A stretch of 64,000 bases of DNA from Flavobacteriales bacterium (GCA_016705955.1 JADJKO010000014.1:1-64000), one strand, 5' to 3'. Shown: positions 1-8,245, counted from the first letter of the stretch. Numbers and translations: made by a program. Notes: a model not told the origin generated them from the sequence alone.

Positions 1-56
1 CATGGACTGAGGTCATATACCTAGCATTTTGGGAAAAGACTTCCTATCCTGGGGCC

Positions 57-299
57 ATGCCTAGTGACAAGGAATACGTCATACGCTTAACCGGCTTCGA
101 TCTTGGCCAATTGGTCGACGGCCTCGAAGTTCGCGCGGATGCATGGCGGAATACCGCCAATTACCTGAGCACTGGAGAAACGCCGACTTATGACTTCGTT
201 GTTGAGGAATGCACCGATGCTCATGAGGCCCAACGACTCGCCGACCACTACGATTGCATCATCGCTCAGATCCTCGAACAGCAACCACATCAAGAATGA
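57..299 (+). CDS. Small hypothetical protein, first of an overlapping pair
   Basis: An 80-residue acidic protein starting at ATG 57. I do not recognise a family. It has no signal peptide or membrane segment, and the composition suggests a small soluble helical protein with an acidic C-terminal half. Its TGA stop at 297-299 overlaps the ATG of the next frame at 296 as ATGA, a typical sign of translational coupling, so the two are probably co-expressed. The 56 bases before it are too short to assign a promoter. An opposite-strand frame of similar length over the same bases has no support and is treated as a shadow. Moderately sure it is real because of the coupled neighbour; function unknown. 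Confidence 0.5.
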   Translation: MPSDKEYVIRLTGFDLGQLVDGLEVRADAWRNTANYLSTGETPTYDFVVEECTDAHEAQRLADHYDCIIAQILEQQPHQE

Positions 300-571
300 T
301 GACCAGGGAGCGATACGTCGCTGAACTTGTTCGACTGGGGCTTCGAGTACCAGTCTTTACTCGATACACCGTGCTGTGTCGTTGGCGGCTTCCCAAGGAT
401 CATTGGAAACTGAAGGGCGGAAGATGGCGCGACCTATCGATCGTAGTCGAAAGCTCTGGTGACCATATGGATGCAGCAGTAGAAACCTGCCTATTCCTCA
501 TTTCGACCCTCAGATGTGTCCGTCGTGCCCCCCATCCCTACCGTTCCCTGTTCCACCACCCCGCCGCATAA
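296..571 (+). CDS. Small basic hypothetical protein coupled to the preceding gene
   Basis: A 91-residue basic protein if started at ATG 296, the codon that overlaps the upstream stop as ATGA. An in-frame upstream ATG at 254 would give 105 residues but would bury 14 codons inside the previous gene, so 296 is preferred. The sequence is rich in Arg, Trp and Tyr, with no obvious membrane segment or signal peptide. The C-terminus, rich in His, Pro and Arg, may simply be out-of-frame run-on if the real end was altered. I do not recognise a family. The close coupling to an acidic 80-residue partner invites an interacting-pair reading, but this is only inference. Confidence 0.4.
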   Translation: MMTRERYVAELVRLGLRVPVFTRYTVLCRWRLPKDHWKLKGGRWRDLSIVVESSGDHMDAAVETCLFLISTLRCVRRAPHPYRSLFHHPAA

Positions 572-604
572 CAATGCCACTACACCTTGCGTTGCATGTG
601 CATC

Positions 605-1279
605 ATGGAAGACGAACGTGAAGACCTCCCCTACTTCCCGGAGAACTACACCCCGGCCGCGTTGGAGATCCTGGATCTCGTGAAGGAGCTCACCGCGCTG
701 CAAAAACGAGTGGGCCTACCGGCGGAGGAGATGGCCGCCGAGCAGGCGGAGTACGCGCGCATTGTGGAGCAGGTACACCAGAGCGCGTACAACCGGCTGA
801 ACCATGACCAGGAGCAAGGTCAATTGGAGGGGCAGGAATTCCACCGAAGGATCCATGCGAAATGCGAGACCTGTGGCGTGGAACGTCGGGTGCATATCAT
901 CGGCGATGCGTACCACAAGGAGGCCGACGTGACCAACGACCTGCTGCAGTGCCCCGAGTGCAAGACCGAGTTCGTGAGCACGGTACCCATCACCCATGCC
1001 GATAAACTGAAGTGGATGGAGTTCCTGCTGCTGCAATTGACCACCGTGCGCGACGATGGCCTGACGTGGGCCGAGAAGGTGCCCGACCAACCCGCTGTGA
1101 ACCTGCTGGTGGACCGGATCGCGGACATGCGGCGATCGGAGGCGGAACGCGCTACCAAGCAACGCACCCACGAGCTGGCCATGCAGAAGGTGGATGAGCA
1201 ACTGGAGGTGATGCGCGATACGCTGCTGTTGCGGAAGTTGCAGTTGAGCGGGTTCTCCAGCGGGGCGGGGTTGGCGTAG
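605..1279 (+). CDS. Hypothetical protein with a two-CxxC zinc-ribbon-like centre
   Basis: About 224 residues from the ATG at 605. An in-frame ATG at 587 would add six residues (Cys-rich, unlike the rest), so 605 is preferred. The N-terminal third is acidic and helical. A central segment carries CETCG (Cys87, Cys90) and CPECK (Cys116, Cys119), spaced as a four-cysteine zinc ribbon. The C-terminal third is rich in Glu, Arg, Lys and Leu and probably forms a coiled coil. There is no signal peptide, so it should be cytoplasmic. Known zinc ribbons bind nucleic acid or protein, but nothing here says which. The long opposite-strand frame over this gene has biased composition and is a shadow. Confidence 0.6.
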   Translation: MEDEREDLPYFPENYTPAALEILDLVKELTALQKRVGLPAEEMAAEQAEYARIVEQVHQSAYNRLNHDQEQGQLEGQEFHRRIHAKCETCGVERRVHIIGDAYHKEADVTNDLLQCPECKTEFVSTVPITHADKLKWMEFLLLQLTTVRDDGLTWAEKVPDQPAVNLLVDRIADMRRSEAERATKQRTHELAMQKVDEQLEVMRDTLLLRKLQLSGFSSGAGLA

Positions 1280-1325
1280 GGGGGCGTTGTTCGTTGGTGC
1301 GGTTGCGGGAGGCGCAGTGCATCCT

Positions 1326-1480
1326 TCAACCCCGCTCCGCGAAATACATCTTTCCCTTCCCTTTCGCTTGCACTTTACCTTGCCTTGTGGGGTGAACGAA
1401 AGATCATTCGCGTGCTTCACCCGTTCGTAGGTGGCTTCGCTGATGTTCACTTGCCCACTTCCTGTTCCGTTATCACCTTC
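1326..1480 (-). pseudogene. 3'-terminal remnant of a class III adenylate/guanylate cyclase
   Basis: Read on the minus strand, this gap encodes a recognisable class III cyclase tail: GQVNISEATYERVK, then SFTPQGKV, then after a one-base frame change KGKGKMYFAERG followed by TGA at 1326-1328. In the family, the last strands of the cyclase domain read much like this (a VNIS..TY segment, then a GK.. KGKG..MYF ending). Upstream, towards 1490, the similarity stops and no catalytic core is present, so only about 50 codons survive. It lies between two plus-strand genes with no promoter in view. It is most likely a leftover of a deleted gene; the break itself could be decay or sequence error. Confidence 0.55.
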
Positions 1481-1517
1481 GCATGACCGATACCCCCCAA
1501 CTTCAAGATCCCTACCC

Positions 1518-2342
1518 ATGGACCAGCGACGCCTTGTGTTCCTCCTCCTCGCCCTGCCCCTCTTCTTCTTCGGCTGCAACGGTTGCGGCGATGCGCCCGC
1601 TGGCGCGCTGGACTATTTGAAAGAGAGCGTGGGCAAGTACCCCAAGCGCGAGGGCGTGCTGGACAGCGAGCCTTTGCACGCGCGGCTGCAGGCCCTGCTG
1701 GGTGGGCAGTTCCCGTTGTACTGGAAGAACTGGGATGCCGAGGCGCCGCTGGAGATGAAGGACGGCGGGCTTTTCGCCAGCGGCTGCGTGTCGCACTTCT
1801 GCGATGCGCACGGCAGTGCCTTGTTCATCGACCTGGCACACGATAAGCTCATCGCCATTCTGCGTGTGGACCACCAAGCCACGAGCTACGCGGAGCAAGG
1901 TGCGGATACGAATGCTTTACCGCCCGCGCTGGTAGCATGGATCGGCGCGGACCCTGTAACGTCCGGTGATGCGCAGGCCGTGGTGAGCCTGCCGGAGAGC
2001 ACCGGCGGCTTTGCGTGGATGCCGTGGAGCGATGTGCCCGCCGATGTAAAGGCCGCGATGAAGAAGCTGAAGGTGGACCGCAAGACCACCCTCTTCGCAG
2101 AAGCGATGGAAGCCGTGGACATGGAGTGCGATGTGCAAGTGGCGCAGTATGATCTGGATGGCGATGGCAAGCCGGGCACTCTGGTGACGTACAGTTGTTC
2201 GTTCTGGTGCGGACAGGTGGGCTGCCCCATCAAGGCCTACGATGGTGGTAAGATGTTGGATCTGGTGGATGAGGTGAGCATGGTGCGACCGGGCAAGGGC
2301 GGGTTGATCACGAGCAAGGACAAGTTGTTGGTGCTGAAGTAG
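1518..2342 (+). CDS. Putative lipoprotein, 274 residues
   Basis: The start at ATG 1518 gives a basic MDQRR start, a hydrophobic stretch and a cysteine at residue 20 (FFFGC), which fits a lipoprotein signal although the residue before Cys is the only small one. The mature part is rich in Asp and Gly with several cysteines (SHFCD, CSFWCGQVGCP) and one calcium-loop-like stretch, DLDGDGKPG. I do not recognise a family. Upstream in-frame ATGs would place the signal peptide internally. The last codons, reading KLLVLK then TAG, and the bases after them recur almost unchanged near 3124-3158 and 3181-3214, so the 3' end of this gene belongs to the local repeat family. Confidence 0.7.
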   Translation: MDQRRLVFLLLALPLFFFGCNGCGDAPAGALDYLKESVGKYPKREGVLDSEPLHARLQALLGGQFPLYWKNWDAEAPLEMKDGGLFASGCVSHFCDAHGSALFIDLAHDKLIAILRVDHQATSYAEQGADTNALPPALVAWIGADPVTSGDAQAVVSLPESTGGFAWMPWSDVPADVKAAMKKLKVDRKTTLFAEAMEAVDMECDVQVAQYDLDGDGKPGTLVTYSCSFWCGQVGCPIKAYDGGKMLDLVDEVSMVRPGKGGLITSKDKLLVLK

Positions 2343-2540
2343 AGCGTTGTTCGTGGTGAAAGTTGTCGGTATTGAAGTAGAGCGTTGTTCGTCCTTCTGC
2401 TGCGCTCAGGACAAGTGGTGAAGGTTGTTCGTTGTTCGGCTGTCTCAGGACATGGTCCCGAAGTTGTTCGTCACGCCGGAAGCCATGTGCGATGGCTCGT
2501 GTGTGGCGGCTATCCGGCGTCTCACCCAAGGCAAGTTGTG
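2320..2540. repeat. Left flanking repeat block of the toxin-antitoxin pair
   Basis: The block contains two copies of a phrase centred on TGAAGTAGAGCGTTGTTCGT (at about 2334 and 2373), the hairpin-capable GTCCTTCTGCTGCGCTCAGGAC (stem GTCCT/AGGAC) at about 2391, and a segment near 2471-2528 containing GCCGGAAGCC and GGCTATCCGGCGTC. The same elements in the same order are found at 3121-3306, beyond the toxin gene. The first phrase overlaps the end of the preceding lipoprotein gene. I see no gene of its own here. Confidence 0.75.
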
Positions 2541-2622
2541 AAGGCTCCGGGGTTGTTCGTGTCCGCGGCACGCATGCACGGAGGTCATCAGCGTTCGATA
2601 GCACCATTACCTTTGAAGCATC

Positions 2623-2835
2623 ATGGGCCGCACGAAACTCAAAGGCGTTCGCTTGGTAACCGAAGGGCCGGAGCATAAACGCTATGTGCAGATCGATCTC
2701 GTGACCCTGGCCAAGGAACCCGAGGCCGTGGAGGAATACCTCGATGGCCTGATCGCGGAGAGCCGAAGGACGGAAGCATCCGTGAGTCATGAGACGTTGT
2801 TGCGGTCGTTGAAGAAACGCGCTGCACGGAAGTGA
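2623..2835 (+). CDS. Antitoxin-like protein of a toxin-antitoxin pair
   Basis: Seventy residues starting at ATG 2623. The protein is short and charged: a beta-rich N-terminus (RTKLKGVRLVTEG), an acidic helix (LAKEPEAVEEYLDG) and a basic C-terminal helix ending KKRAARK. I assign it as the antitoxin by position: its stop TGA (2833-2835) overlaps the GTG start of a RelE/ParE-type toxin at 2832, the usual antitoxin-first arrangement with coupled translation. It does not match a well-known antitoxin DNA-binding motif that I can name. Such antitoxins normally bind the toxin and repress their own operon. The pair is isolated, bracketed by direct repeats, and has no other cargo. Confidence 0.6.
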   Translation: MGRTKLKGVRLVTEGPEHKRYVQIDLVTLAKEPEAVEEYLDGLIAESRRTEASVSHETLLRSLKKRAARK

Positions 2836-3088
2836 ACTACACCATTGAATGGGCAAAGAGCGCTGCACGCGAAGTGCGGGCGTTGCAACCGCAAGTCGCC
2901 CTTCGCGTTGCCGAGGCTGTTGGTGGACTGGCTTGGGAACCCGACCTCCGGGATGCAAGAAGCTGGTCGGCCATAAGGACCTCTGGCGCATTCGCATCGG
3001 CCAATACAGGGTGGTCTATTATATCGCGGATACGATCAAGCTCGTGCGTGTAGAGCGCGTGTCCCACCGCAAGGAAGCCTACCGGTAG
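2832..3088 (+). CDS. RelE/ParE-family toxin, frameshifted as assembled
   Basis: It starts at GTG 2832 inside the antitoxin stop. The N-terminal half reads NYTIEWAKSAAREVRALQ and continues to about 2945. The C-terminal half is in the next frame: PPGCKKLVGHKDLWRIRIG, then QYRVVYYI and VERVSHRKEAYR, ending TAG 3086-3088. Together these give the classic RelE/ParE order of two N-terminal helices, a GCKKL strand, a WRIRIG.YRV core and a C-terminal basic stretch, at about 85 residues, the normal family size. The break falls at CCCGACC; one more C would restore the frame, so a lost base in a C run is the simplest cause. If the break is real, the toxin is dead. Confidence 0.65.
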
Positions 3089-3096
3089 TTGGGTCG

Positions 3097-3320
3097 TTGT
3101 TCGTCCTTCGGCTTTGCGCAGGGCAAGTTGTTGGTGCTGAAGTAGAGCGTTGTTCGTCCTTCGGCTGCGCTCAGGACAAGTTGTTGGTATTGAAGTAGAG
3201 CGTTGTTCGTCCTTCTACTGCGCTCAGGACAAGTGGTGATGGTTGTTGGTCATGCCGGAAGCCGGTGCGAGGGCTGTGCGCGGGACGGCTATCCGGCGTC
3301 CCACCACGGTCATTTGGTGG
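3097..3320. repeat. Right flanking repeat block of the toxin-antitoxin pair
   Basis: This block repeats the left one: GTTCGTCCTTCGGCT-type hairpin phrases at about 3097, 3148 and 3205, two copies of the phrase TTGAAGTAGAGCGTTGTTCG-like (near 3137 and 3190), and the GCCGGAAGCC ... GGCTATCCGGCGTC segment at 3250-3306. Compared with 2363-2430, the stretch 3181-3250 differs at only a few positions. Together the two blocks enclose exactly the antitoxin and toxin genes. Confidence 0.75.
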
Positions 3321-3422
3321 AACGTCCTTCGACCTCGCTCCCTACAGCTGTTGAAAGTTGGTCGTTGGAGCGGCTGTCTCATGGGAACCGCACTGCTACC
3401 TTCGGGTCACAACCCACACACC

Positions 3423-3860
3423 ATGCGCATCGCACCCATCGCCGTTCTGCTCCTCGTTCTCGCCACCGCATGCAAGAAAGAGGACACCAAGGACAGTTGC
3501 TTCTACTCCCCCGCCCCGCGCGTGGGCTACAACTCCTGGCCCAGCGGGCTGAACACGGATAGCACCTTCGGGGTGGTGCGCAGCAGCATCCCCATGGATG
3601 TGTACGCCGTGGCCGATGGCGGCGGCAACCACACGGAGGTCCACTTGGTATCGGTGAACATCCGCTTGATCAAGACCGCGAACGACAGCGTGCTCTACGC
3701 GGAGGACCGCGCACCGGACGATTTCAATGGCTCGTTCAACAATACGGTGTCGGTGGGTCCCATCACGGCGGACATCCCGGCCACGCTGCGCATCCAAGCC
3801 ACGAACAAATGCGGGTTCAGCGATGTGGTGGTGCGGCACTTGCGGGTGATGCCGGATTGA
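3423..3860 (+). CDS. Putative lipoprotein, 145 residues
   Basis: The start at ATG 3423 gives MRIAPIAVLLLVLATACKK, a textbook lipoprotein signal with lipobox ATAC followed by a charged +2/+3, so the mature protein should be lipid-anchored. An in-frame ATG at 3243 would place 60 odd residues before the signal and is rejected. The mature part resembles a single beta-sandwich (alternating hydrophobic strands such as HLVSVNIRLIK and DIPATLRIQATNKCG) of the kind seen in small surface lipoproteins of Bacteroidota, but I cannot name the family. It lies just after the repeat block that closes the toxin-antitoxin unit. Confidence 0.7.
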   Translation: MRIAPIAVLLLVLATACKKEDTKDSCFYSPAPRVGYNSWPSGLNTDSTFGVVRSSIPMDVYAVADGGGNHTEVHLVSVNIRLIKTANDSVLYAEDRAPDDFNGSFNNTVSVGPITADIPATLRIQATNKCGFSDVVVRHLRVMPD

Positions 3861-4380
3861 GGTTTGCGGGATGAATGCCGCCGCGGTGCGGATGGAGGGC
3901 TCAAGGAAATGCAGCCGCAGATTACGCGGATGGAGGGCTCAAGGGAATGCATCCACAGATGAAGGGGATGCGCACAGATGGAGAGTTCGTGAAATGCATC
4001 CGCAGGAAATGCATCCGCAGATTGCGCAGATGGGATCCGCTACCGCGGATCGGCAGGACGTGCGTGGTGGGAGAATGCATCCACAGATGTCACTGAGGAC
4101 ACAGATGGAGGGCTCAAGGAAATGCAGCCGCAGATGGCGCAGATGGAGAGCTCAAGGGAATGCATCCGCGGATCTCGCAGATGGGATCCGCTACCGCGGA
4201 TCTTGAATGCGGAACGTACGGACGATGAGAACGCTCTTCTCTGCGCCCCCTGCGTGCTCTGCGTGAAAACCCTTCTTTCTTCCGCGTGTACTCCCTTCAC
4301 GCATCCGCATTCCTCCGCTCCTCCGCGCACCCCGCGTGAAACCTCTTCACACGCTCCCCATTCTCTACATTGTCGATCCG
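3861..4380. repeat. Gene-free stretch filled by degenerate intergenic repeats
   Basis: About 500 bases without a gene. From 3890 to 4200 there are at least six loose copies of a unit built from GATGGAGGGCTCAAGGAAAT and ATGCATCCGCAGAT-like phrases. Two copies (4024-4050 and 4174-4202) carry CAGATGGGATCCGCTACCGC followed by GGAT, whose ATCCGC...GCGGAT arms can form a hairpin; the same phrase recurs at 11745-11770. From 4232 to 4345 the style changes to phrases such as CTGCGTGCTCTGCGTGAAA. These are intergenic repeat families, not coding sequence; short frames through them are artefacts. Confidence 0.7.
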
Positions 4381-4396
4381 TTCCACACGCAAAAAG

Positions 4397-6469
4397 ATGA
4401 CCCTCTCCACCCGCTTTCTCTCTGCCCTTTCCCTCGCGCTCGTTGTCTGTACGGCCACTGCCCAGAAGCCCTTCACCTACCAAGAGATGCTGATGCTCGA
4501 TCGCATCGGCGCGCTGAACGTGGATGCCACCGGGCACTATGCCCTCTTCAACGTGCGGGCCACCGACATGGAGAAGAACAAAGGCGTGAGCAGCCTTTGG
4601 CTGAAGGACCTGAGCATGCCGACTACGCCGGAAATGCGATTGACCATAAGCGACGGTGGCGCGGCTGATGCGCAATGGGCGCCGGATGGGAGGACGATCT
4701 ACTTCCTCAGTCGGCGCGAGGGCGGTGTGAACAACGTGTGGAAGATCGATATAACGGCGAAGACGCCGGAGCAAGTGACGCGTTTACCACTGGACGTGGG
4801 CGCATACCGCATCACACCCGACGGCAAGGGGTTGGTGCTCTCGCTCGCGGTGTTCCCGGAGTGCATGGGCGATGAGATCGGGTGTACGGTGCAGAAGCTG
4901 GCGGAGCGCGCGGCGCAGAAGGCCAGCGGCACGGTGTACACCAAATTGTTCGTGCGGCATTGGGATGTGTGGGCCGATGGCACGCGCAACCACCTTTTCC
5001 ACGTCCCGCTGGATGGTCCGCTCTCAAAGCCCGTTTCCTTGATGCCCGGCTTCGATGGCGATTGCCCCACGATGCCTTTCGGCGGTGCGGAGGACTTCTG
5101 GATCGCGCCGGATTCGAGGACCGTGTACTTCAGTGCGCGTACGGCAGGCACCACCGAACCGTGGAGCACCAACTTCGACATCCACCGCGTGGACATCACC
5201 GGCCGTGTGATGACCAACCTCACGGAGGTGAACAACGCATGGGATGCACACCCGCGCGTTTCACCGGACGGCACCACGCTCGCTTACAAAGCCATGAAAC
5301 GTCCGGGCTTCGAGGCCGATCGCTTCAGCATCCTGCTGCACAACATCGCCACCGGCGCGTTGCGCACGCTTGCTGCGGATTGGGACCGCAGCGTGGACGA
5401 CCTGCAATGGAGCCGCGATGGAAAGAGCCTCCTTGTTACAGCCGGAGATGTGGGCACCACGCGCCTCTTCCGCATCGATGTGAAGAGCGGTGCGGTAACC
5501 GCGCTCTCCAAAGGCGGACATATCGATGCCTTCGCGGAAACGCCCACCGGCTTCGTGTACCTGAAGAGCGCGCTGAACAGTCCGAGCCAGTTGTACGCGT
5601 CGAAGCCCAAGAGCAAGTTGATCGAGGACGGCGCCACGAACCTTACCAACGTGAACCCGCAATTGAAGACACTGCAGTTCGGCGCTTTTGAGCAATTCAG
5701 TTTCGCTGGATGGAACAACGAGAAGGTGTACGGCTACGTGGTGAAGCCCGTTGGCTATGTGGAAGGGAAGAAGTATCCGGTCGCCTTCCTCATCCACGGT
5801 GGTCCGCAAGGCAGCTTCGGCGATGGTTGGAGCTACCGCTGGAATCCGGAGACATACGCGGGTGCGGGCTACGCGGTGGTGATGATCGACTTCCACGGCA
5901 GCACGGGGTACGGGCAAGCGTTCTGCGATGCGATCAGTCAGCATTGGGGTGATCGTCCGTTGCAGGATCTGCAAGCGGGATGGAACTACGCACTGAAGAC
6001 CTATCCCTTCCTCGACGGTGAACGCGCCGCAGCACTCGGTGCATCGTATGGCGGCTACATGGTGAATTGGATCGCGGGCAATTGGAAGGCACCGTGGAAA
6101 TGCCTTGTCTCGCACGACGGTGTGTTCGATTCGCGCAGCATGGGCTTCACCACCGAGGAATTGTGGTTCGATGAATGGGAGAACGGTGCGAAGGTGTTCG
6201 AGAACCCTGCCGCGTACGACACTTTCAACCCGATGTTGCACGCCAAGGATTGGAGCGTACCGATGCTGGTGATCCACAGCGACCTGGACTATCGCATACC
6301 GGTGGAACAAGGCATCGGGGTGTTCACGGCCTTGCAGTCGAAAGGTGTTCCCAGCGCATTGCTCCGCTTCCCTGATGAGAACCACTGGGTGCTGAAACCG
6401 CAGAACTCCATGCTATGGCACGACACGGTGTTCGGGTGGTTGAAGGAGTACATCGGGAAGGAGGGGTGA
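4397..6469 (+). CDS. Secreted S9-family prolyl oligopeptidase-type peptidase (DPP5-like)
   Basis: From ATG 4397 the protein has 690 residues with a signal peptide (MTLSTRFLSALSLALVV, cut after an A.A-type site near residue 23), so it is exported. Residues about 40-430 form a WD40-like beta-propeller with repeated blades such as DAQWAPDGRTIYFLSR and HPRVSPDGTTLAYK. The C-terminal alpha/beta hydrolase has the nucleophile in GASYGGYM (Ser550), the acid in HSDLDYRIP (Asp631) and the base in DENHWVLKP (His663), all in order. In the family these enzymes release dipeptides or cut short peptides in the periplasm. An ATG nine codons upstream would spoil the signal peptide. The gene stands alone. Confident in class; substrate unknown. 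Confidence 0.92.
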   Translation: MTLSTRFLSALSLALVVCTATAQKPFTYQEMLMLDRIGALNVDATGHYALFNVRATDMEKNKGVSSLWLKDLSMPTTPEMRLTISDGGAADAQWAPDGRTIYFLSRREGGVNNVWKIDITAKTPEQVTRLPLDVGAYRITPDGKGLVLSLAVFPECMGDEIGCTVQKLAERAAQKASGTVYTKLFVRHWDVWADGTRNHLFHVPLDGPLSKPVSLMPGFDGDCPTMPFGGAEDFWIAPDSRTVYFSARTAGTTEPWSTNFDIHRVDITGRVMTNLTEVNNAWDAHPRVSPDGTTLAYKAMKRPGFEADRFSILLHNIATGALRTLAADWDRSVDDLQWSRDGKSLLVTAGDVGTTRLFRIDVKSGAVTALSKGGHIDAFAETPTGFVYLKSALNSPSQLYASKPKSKLIEDGATNLTNVNPQLKTLQFGAFEQFSFAGWNNEKVYGYVVKPVGYVEGKKYPVAFLIHGGPQGSFGDGWSYRWNPETYAGAGYAVVMIDFHGSTGYGQAFCDAISQHWGDRPLQDLQAGWNYALKTYPFLDGERAAALGASYGGYMVNWIAGNWKAPWKCLVSHDGVFDSRSMGFTTEELWFDEWENGAKVFENPAAYDTFNPMLHAKDWSVPMLVIHSDLDYRIPVEQGIGVFTALQSKGVPSALLRFPDENHWVLKPQNSMLWHDTVFGWLKEYIGKEG

Positions 6470-6488
6470 TCCCGGTCCTTCTACAAAC

Positions 6489-6557
6489 CAGAAACGCCGC
6501 CCCATGGGCGGCGCTTCCGTCTTTCACCGAACGTCGGATCGGCTGATCAGCCGATGT
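6489..6557. repeat. 69-bp direct repeat, copy 1 (hsp20 3' end and terminator duplicate)
   Basis: Identical over 69 bases to 10992-11060. It contains the terminator-like hairpin CGCCGCCCCATGGGCGGCG (6495-6513) and the perfect 18-bp palindrome ATCGGCTGATCAGCCGAT (6538-6555). In the second copy the palindrome covers the last codons and stop of hsp20, so this copy looks like a displaced piece of the hsp20 3' end. Here it may still terminate the peptidase transcript. Confidence 0.85.
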
Positions 6558-6561
6558 TCGC

Positions 6562-6700
6562 CTACCTGACCACGCGGTACAAGCGCTCAGCAATTGGAAT
6601 GCAGCGACGGTCGTTGTGTTCGAGCCGCACCAAAAACCAATGAAGTTGGATCACGAGATGGCCGCGACGAAGCCCAGAAAGGTGACGAGTATTCGGAGCC
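6562..6700 (-). pseudogene. Probable remnant of a T9SS C-terminal sorting tail
   Basis: On the minus strand the bases beside the 69-bp repeat translate as HLSGLRRGH, then FLVRLEHNDRRC and ERLYRVVR followed by TAG (6562-6564). The pattern of a Gly-turn, an aromatic-LVRLE strand and a final basic VVR strand is that of type A T9SS tails such as those of the intact cargo genes nearby. The middle reads poorly and there is no gene body upstream, so at most the last 40-45 codons remain. The reading is short and could be chance; low confidence. Confidence 0.35.
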
Positions 6701-6848
6701 GAATGCGTTAGATCGGACGAACGAAAAGAATGTTCGTCAAGATGATCAGTCTTGGATCATCCTAAATACCGCACCTCTCAGGCTAGGAATAGATGTGCCT
6801 GTGTTGCATAGATGACGAGATGCTCGAACCGTTCACCCCGTATTCCAC

Positions 6849-8151
6849 GGGTCTGTTAATCTAAGTGTGTCAAGCGGTCTTTGAAGAGTATCTCGATGCT
6901 CAAGTATATGGTTCGCCAGTTGAGCAGGGGGTTGGCCCATTGCTCGTTGGCGATGCGTTGCTGCACCAGGTATAGGAGCTTGAGCAATGCCTTGTCGCCA
7001 TCGAAGACGCGCTTGGTCTTGGTGACCTTGCGGAGTTGGGCGTGGTAACCTCGATGATATTGGTGGTGTACATCATGCGGCGGATGGGTTCGGGGTAGCG
7101 CAGGAAGCTGCTCAGGCGGGGCCAGTTGCTGCGCCAACTCTCCACCACGCGCGGGTAGCGCTTTTCCCAGCCTATGGCGAAGGTCTCCAGTGCTGCTTCG
7201 GCCTCTTGCATATTGGGCGCCTTGTGATCGTGCGCATGCTGGCCACCAGTTCCTCGATCTCCTTGTAGCTCACATGGCGCATGGAGTTACGCACCTGGTG
7301 CACGATGCAGCCCCGCACATCGGTACGAGGGTGATCGCCTCGATCGCTTCGGGGGAAGCCCTTGAGGTTATCCGTGCAGCTGATCAGGATATCCTGCACG
7401 CCTCGTTGCTGTAGATCGCCGAGCACGCCCAGCCAGAAGGCGCGCCCTCGGTCTCTTCGATGTACGTGCCCAGTAGGTCCTTGCGCCCTTGCATGTCCAC
7501 GCCCAGCACAGTGTACACAGCACGGTTGTGACGATCCTCGTGCTTGATCTTGAAGAAGGCTGCGTCCATACACCAGCACGTACAGGCGGTCCAAGGGGGC
7601 GGCTCTGCCAGGCCCGCAGGTCTTCCACCACCAACTCGGTCACGGCGTCGATCGTGGCCTCGTTGGTCTCACACCATATTCCCGCAGGTGGCGGCTGATG
7701 TCCGGTAGCTCATACCTGGGCTGTACAGTCCAGGATCTTCTGGTCCAGCTCCGCGTTCAGCACGCGCTGTCGCTGCCAACCAACTGCGGCTCGAAGGTGC
7801 CCGCCCGATCACGCGGGGTGGCGATGTCCACCTCGCCAACACTGGTCTCAACGCTTGGCCGTGTATCCGTTGCGCCGGTTGCTCGTCTCTGCGGGCTGTG
7901 CAAGATGTGCTTGCACCTCACCGCTCAGGCTGGCCTGAACGATCGCTGGACCATCGCGCTCAACACGCCATCCGCCCCAGCAAAGGCTTACCAGCATACA
8001 AACCCTTAACAGCCTCTTGCTCGAAGGCCGTCAACTCCACATCGTGCTTGCCCTTCCGGGGCTTCCTTGTCCTTGGTGTCTTCATCATCGGTGTCTGGTT
8101 GGTTGAAGAAAATCATTCGAACCCAATTGACACACTTATCCTAACAGTCTC
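6849..8151 (-). mobile_element. IS256-family insertion sequence, about 1303 bp, with inverted ends and 8-bp target duplication
   Basis: The left end begins GGGTCTGTTAATCTAAGTGT at 6849. The reverse complement of the right end begins GAGACTGTTAGGATAAGTGT at 8151; the ends match at about 20 of 25 positions, including an unbroken TAAGTGTGTCAA. The element is flanked on both sides by TATTCCAC (6841-6848 and 8152-8159), an 8-bp direct duplication, as expected for this family. The enclosed transposase reads on the minus strand and fills nearly the whole element. The ends and duplication are sharp, so insertion is recent on an evolutionary scale even though the transposase is broken as assembled. 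Confidence 0.88.
6856..8088 (-). pseudogene. IS256-family (mutator-type) transposase, multiply frameshifted
   Basis: Reading from ATG 8088 down to TAA 6856, successive frames give the expected family order: an N-terminal leader (KTPRTRKPRKGKHDVEL), LSGEVQAHLAQPAETSNRR, GEVDIATPRDRAGTFEPQL, the first catalytic Asp region near DAAFFKIKHEDRHNRAVY, the second Asp in SCTDNLKGFP, CIVHQVRNSMRHVSYK, the Glu region EKRYPRVVESW, and the C-terminus RVFDGDKALLKLLYL to LSIEILFKDRLTHLD. A normal member has about 400 residues in one frame; here at least five frame changes occur. No internal stops other than those caused by the shifts were seen. It could be a dead copy or a badly polished live one. Confidence 0.85.
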
Positions 8152-8245
8152 TATTCCACCGTTTCCTTGGTAAGCACTACCAGTTCTCGTTCTGCTGTTG
8201 TTCCACAGCAGCGCTTCGCTAGACCTTGGTCAAAAACCGATCAAC

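Noticed and set aside
716..1579. Long minus-strand protein across the zinc-ribbon gene
   Set aside because: Biased composition (Leu, His, Gln, Gly) typical of an antisense shadow; only its first part, over the intergenic gap, is meaningful and was assigned to the cyclase remnant.
3890..4200. CRISPR array
   Set aside because: The repeats are degenerate, of unequal spacing, without regular spacers, and no cas genes are present in the window.
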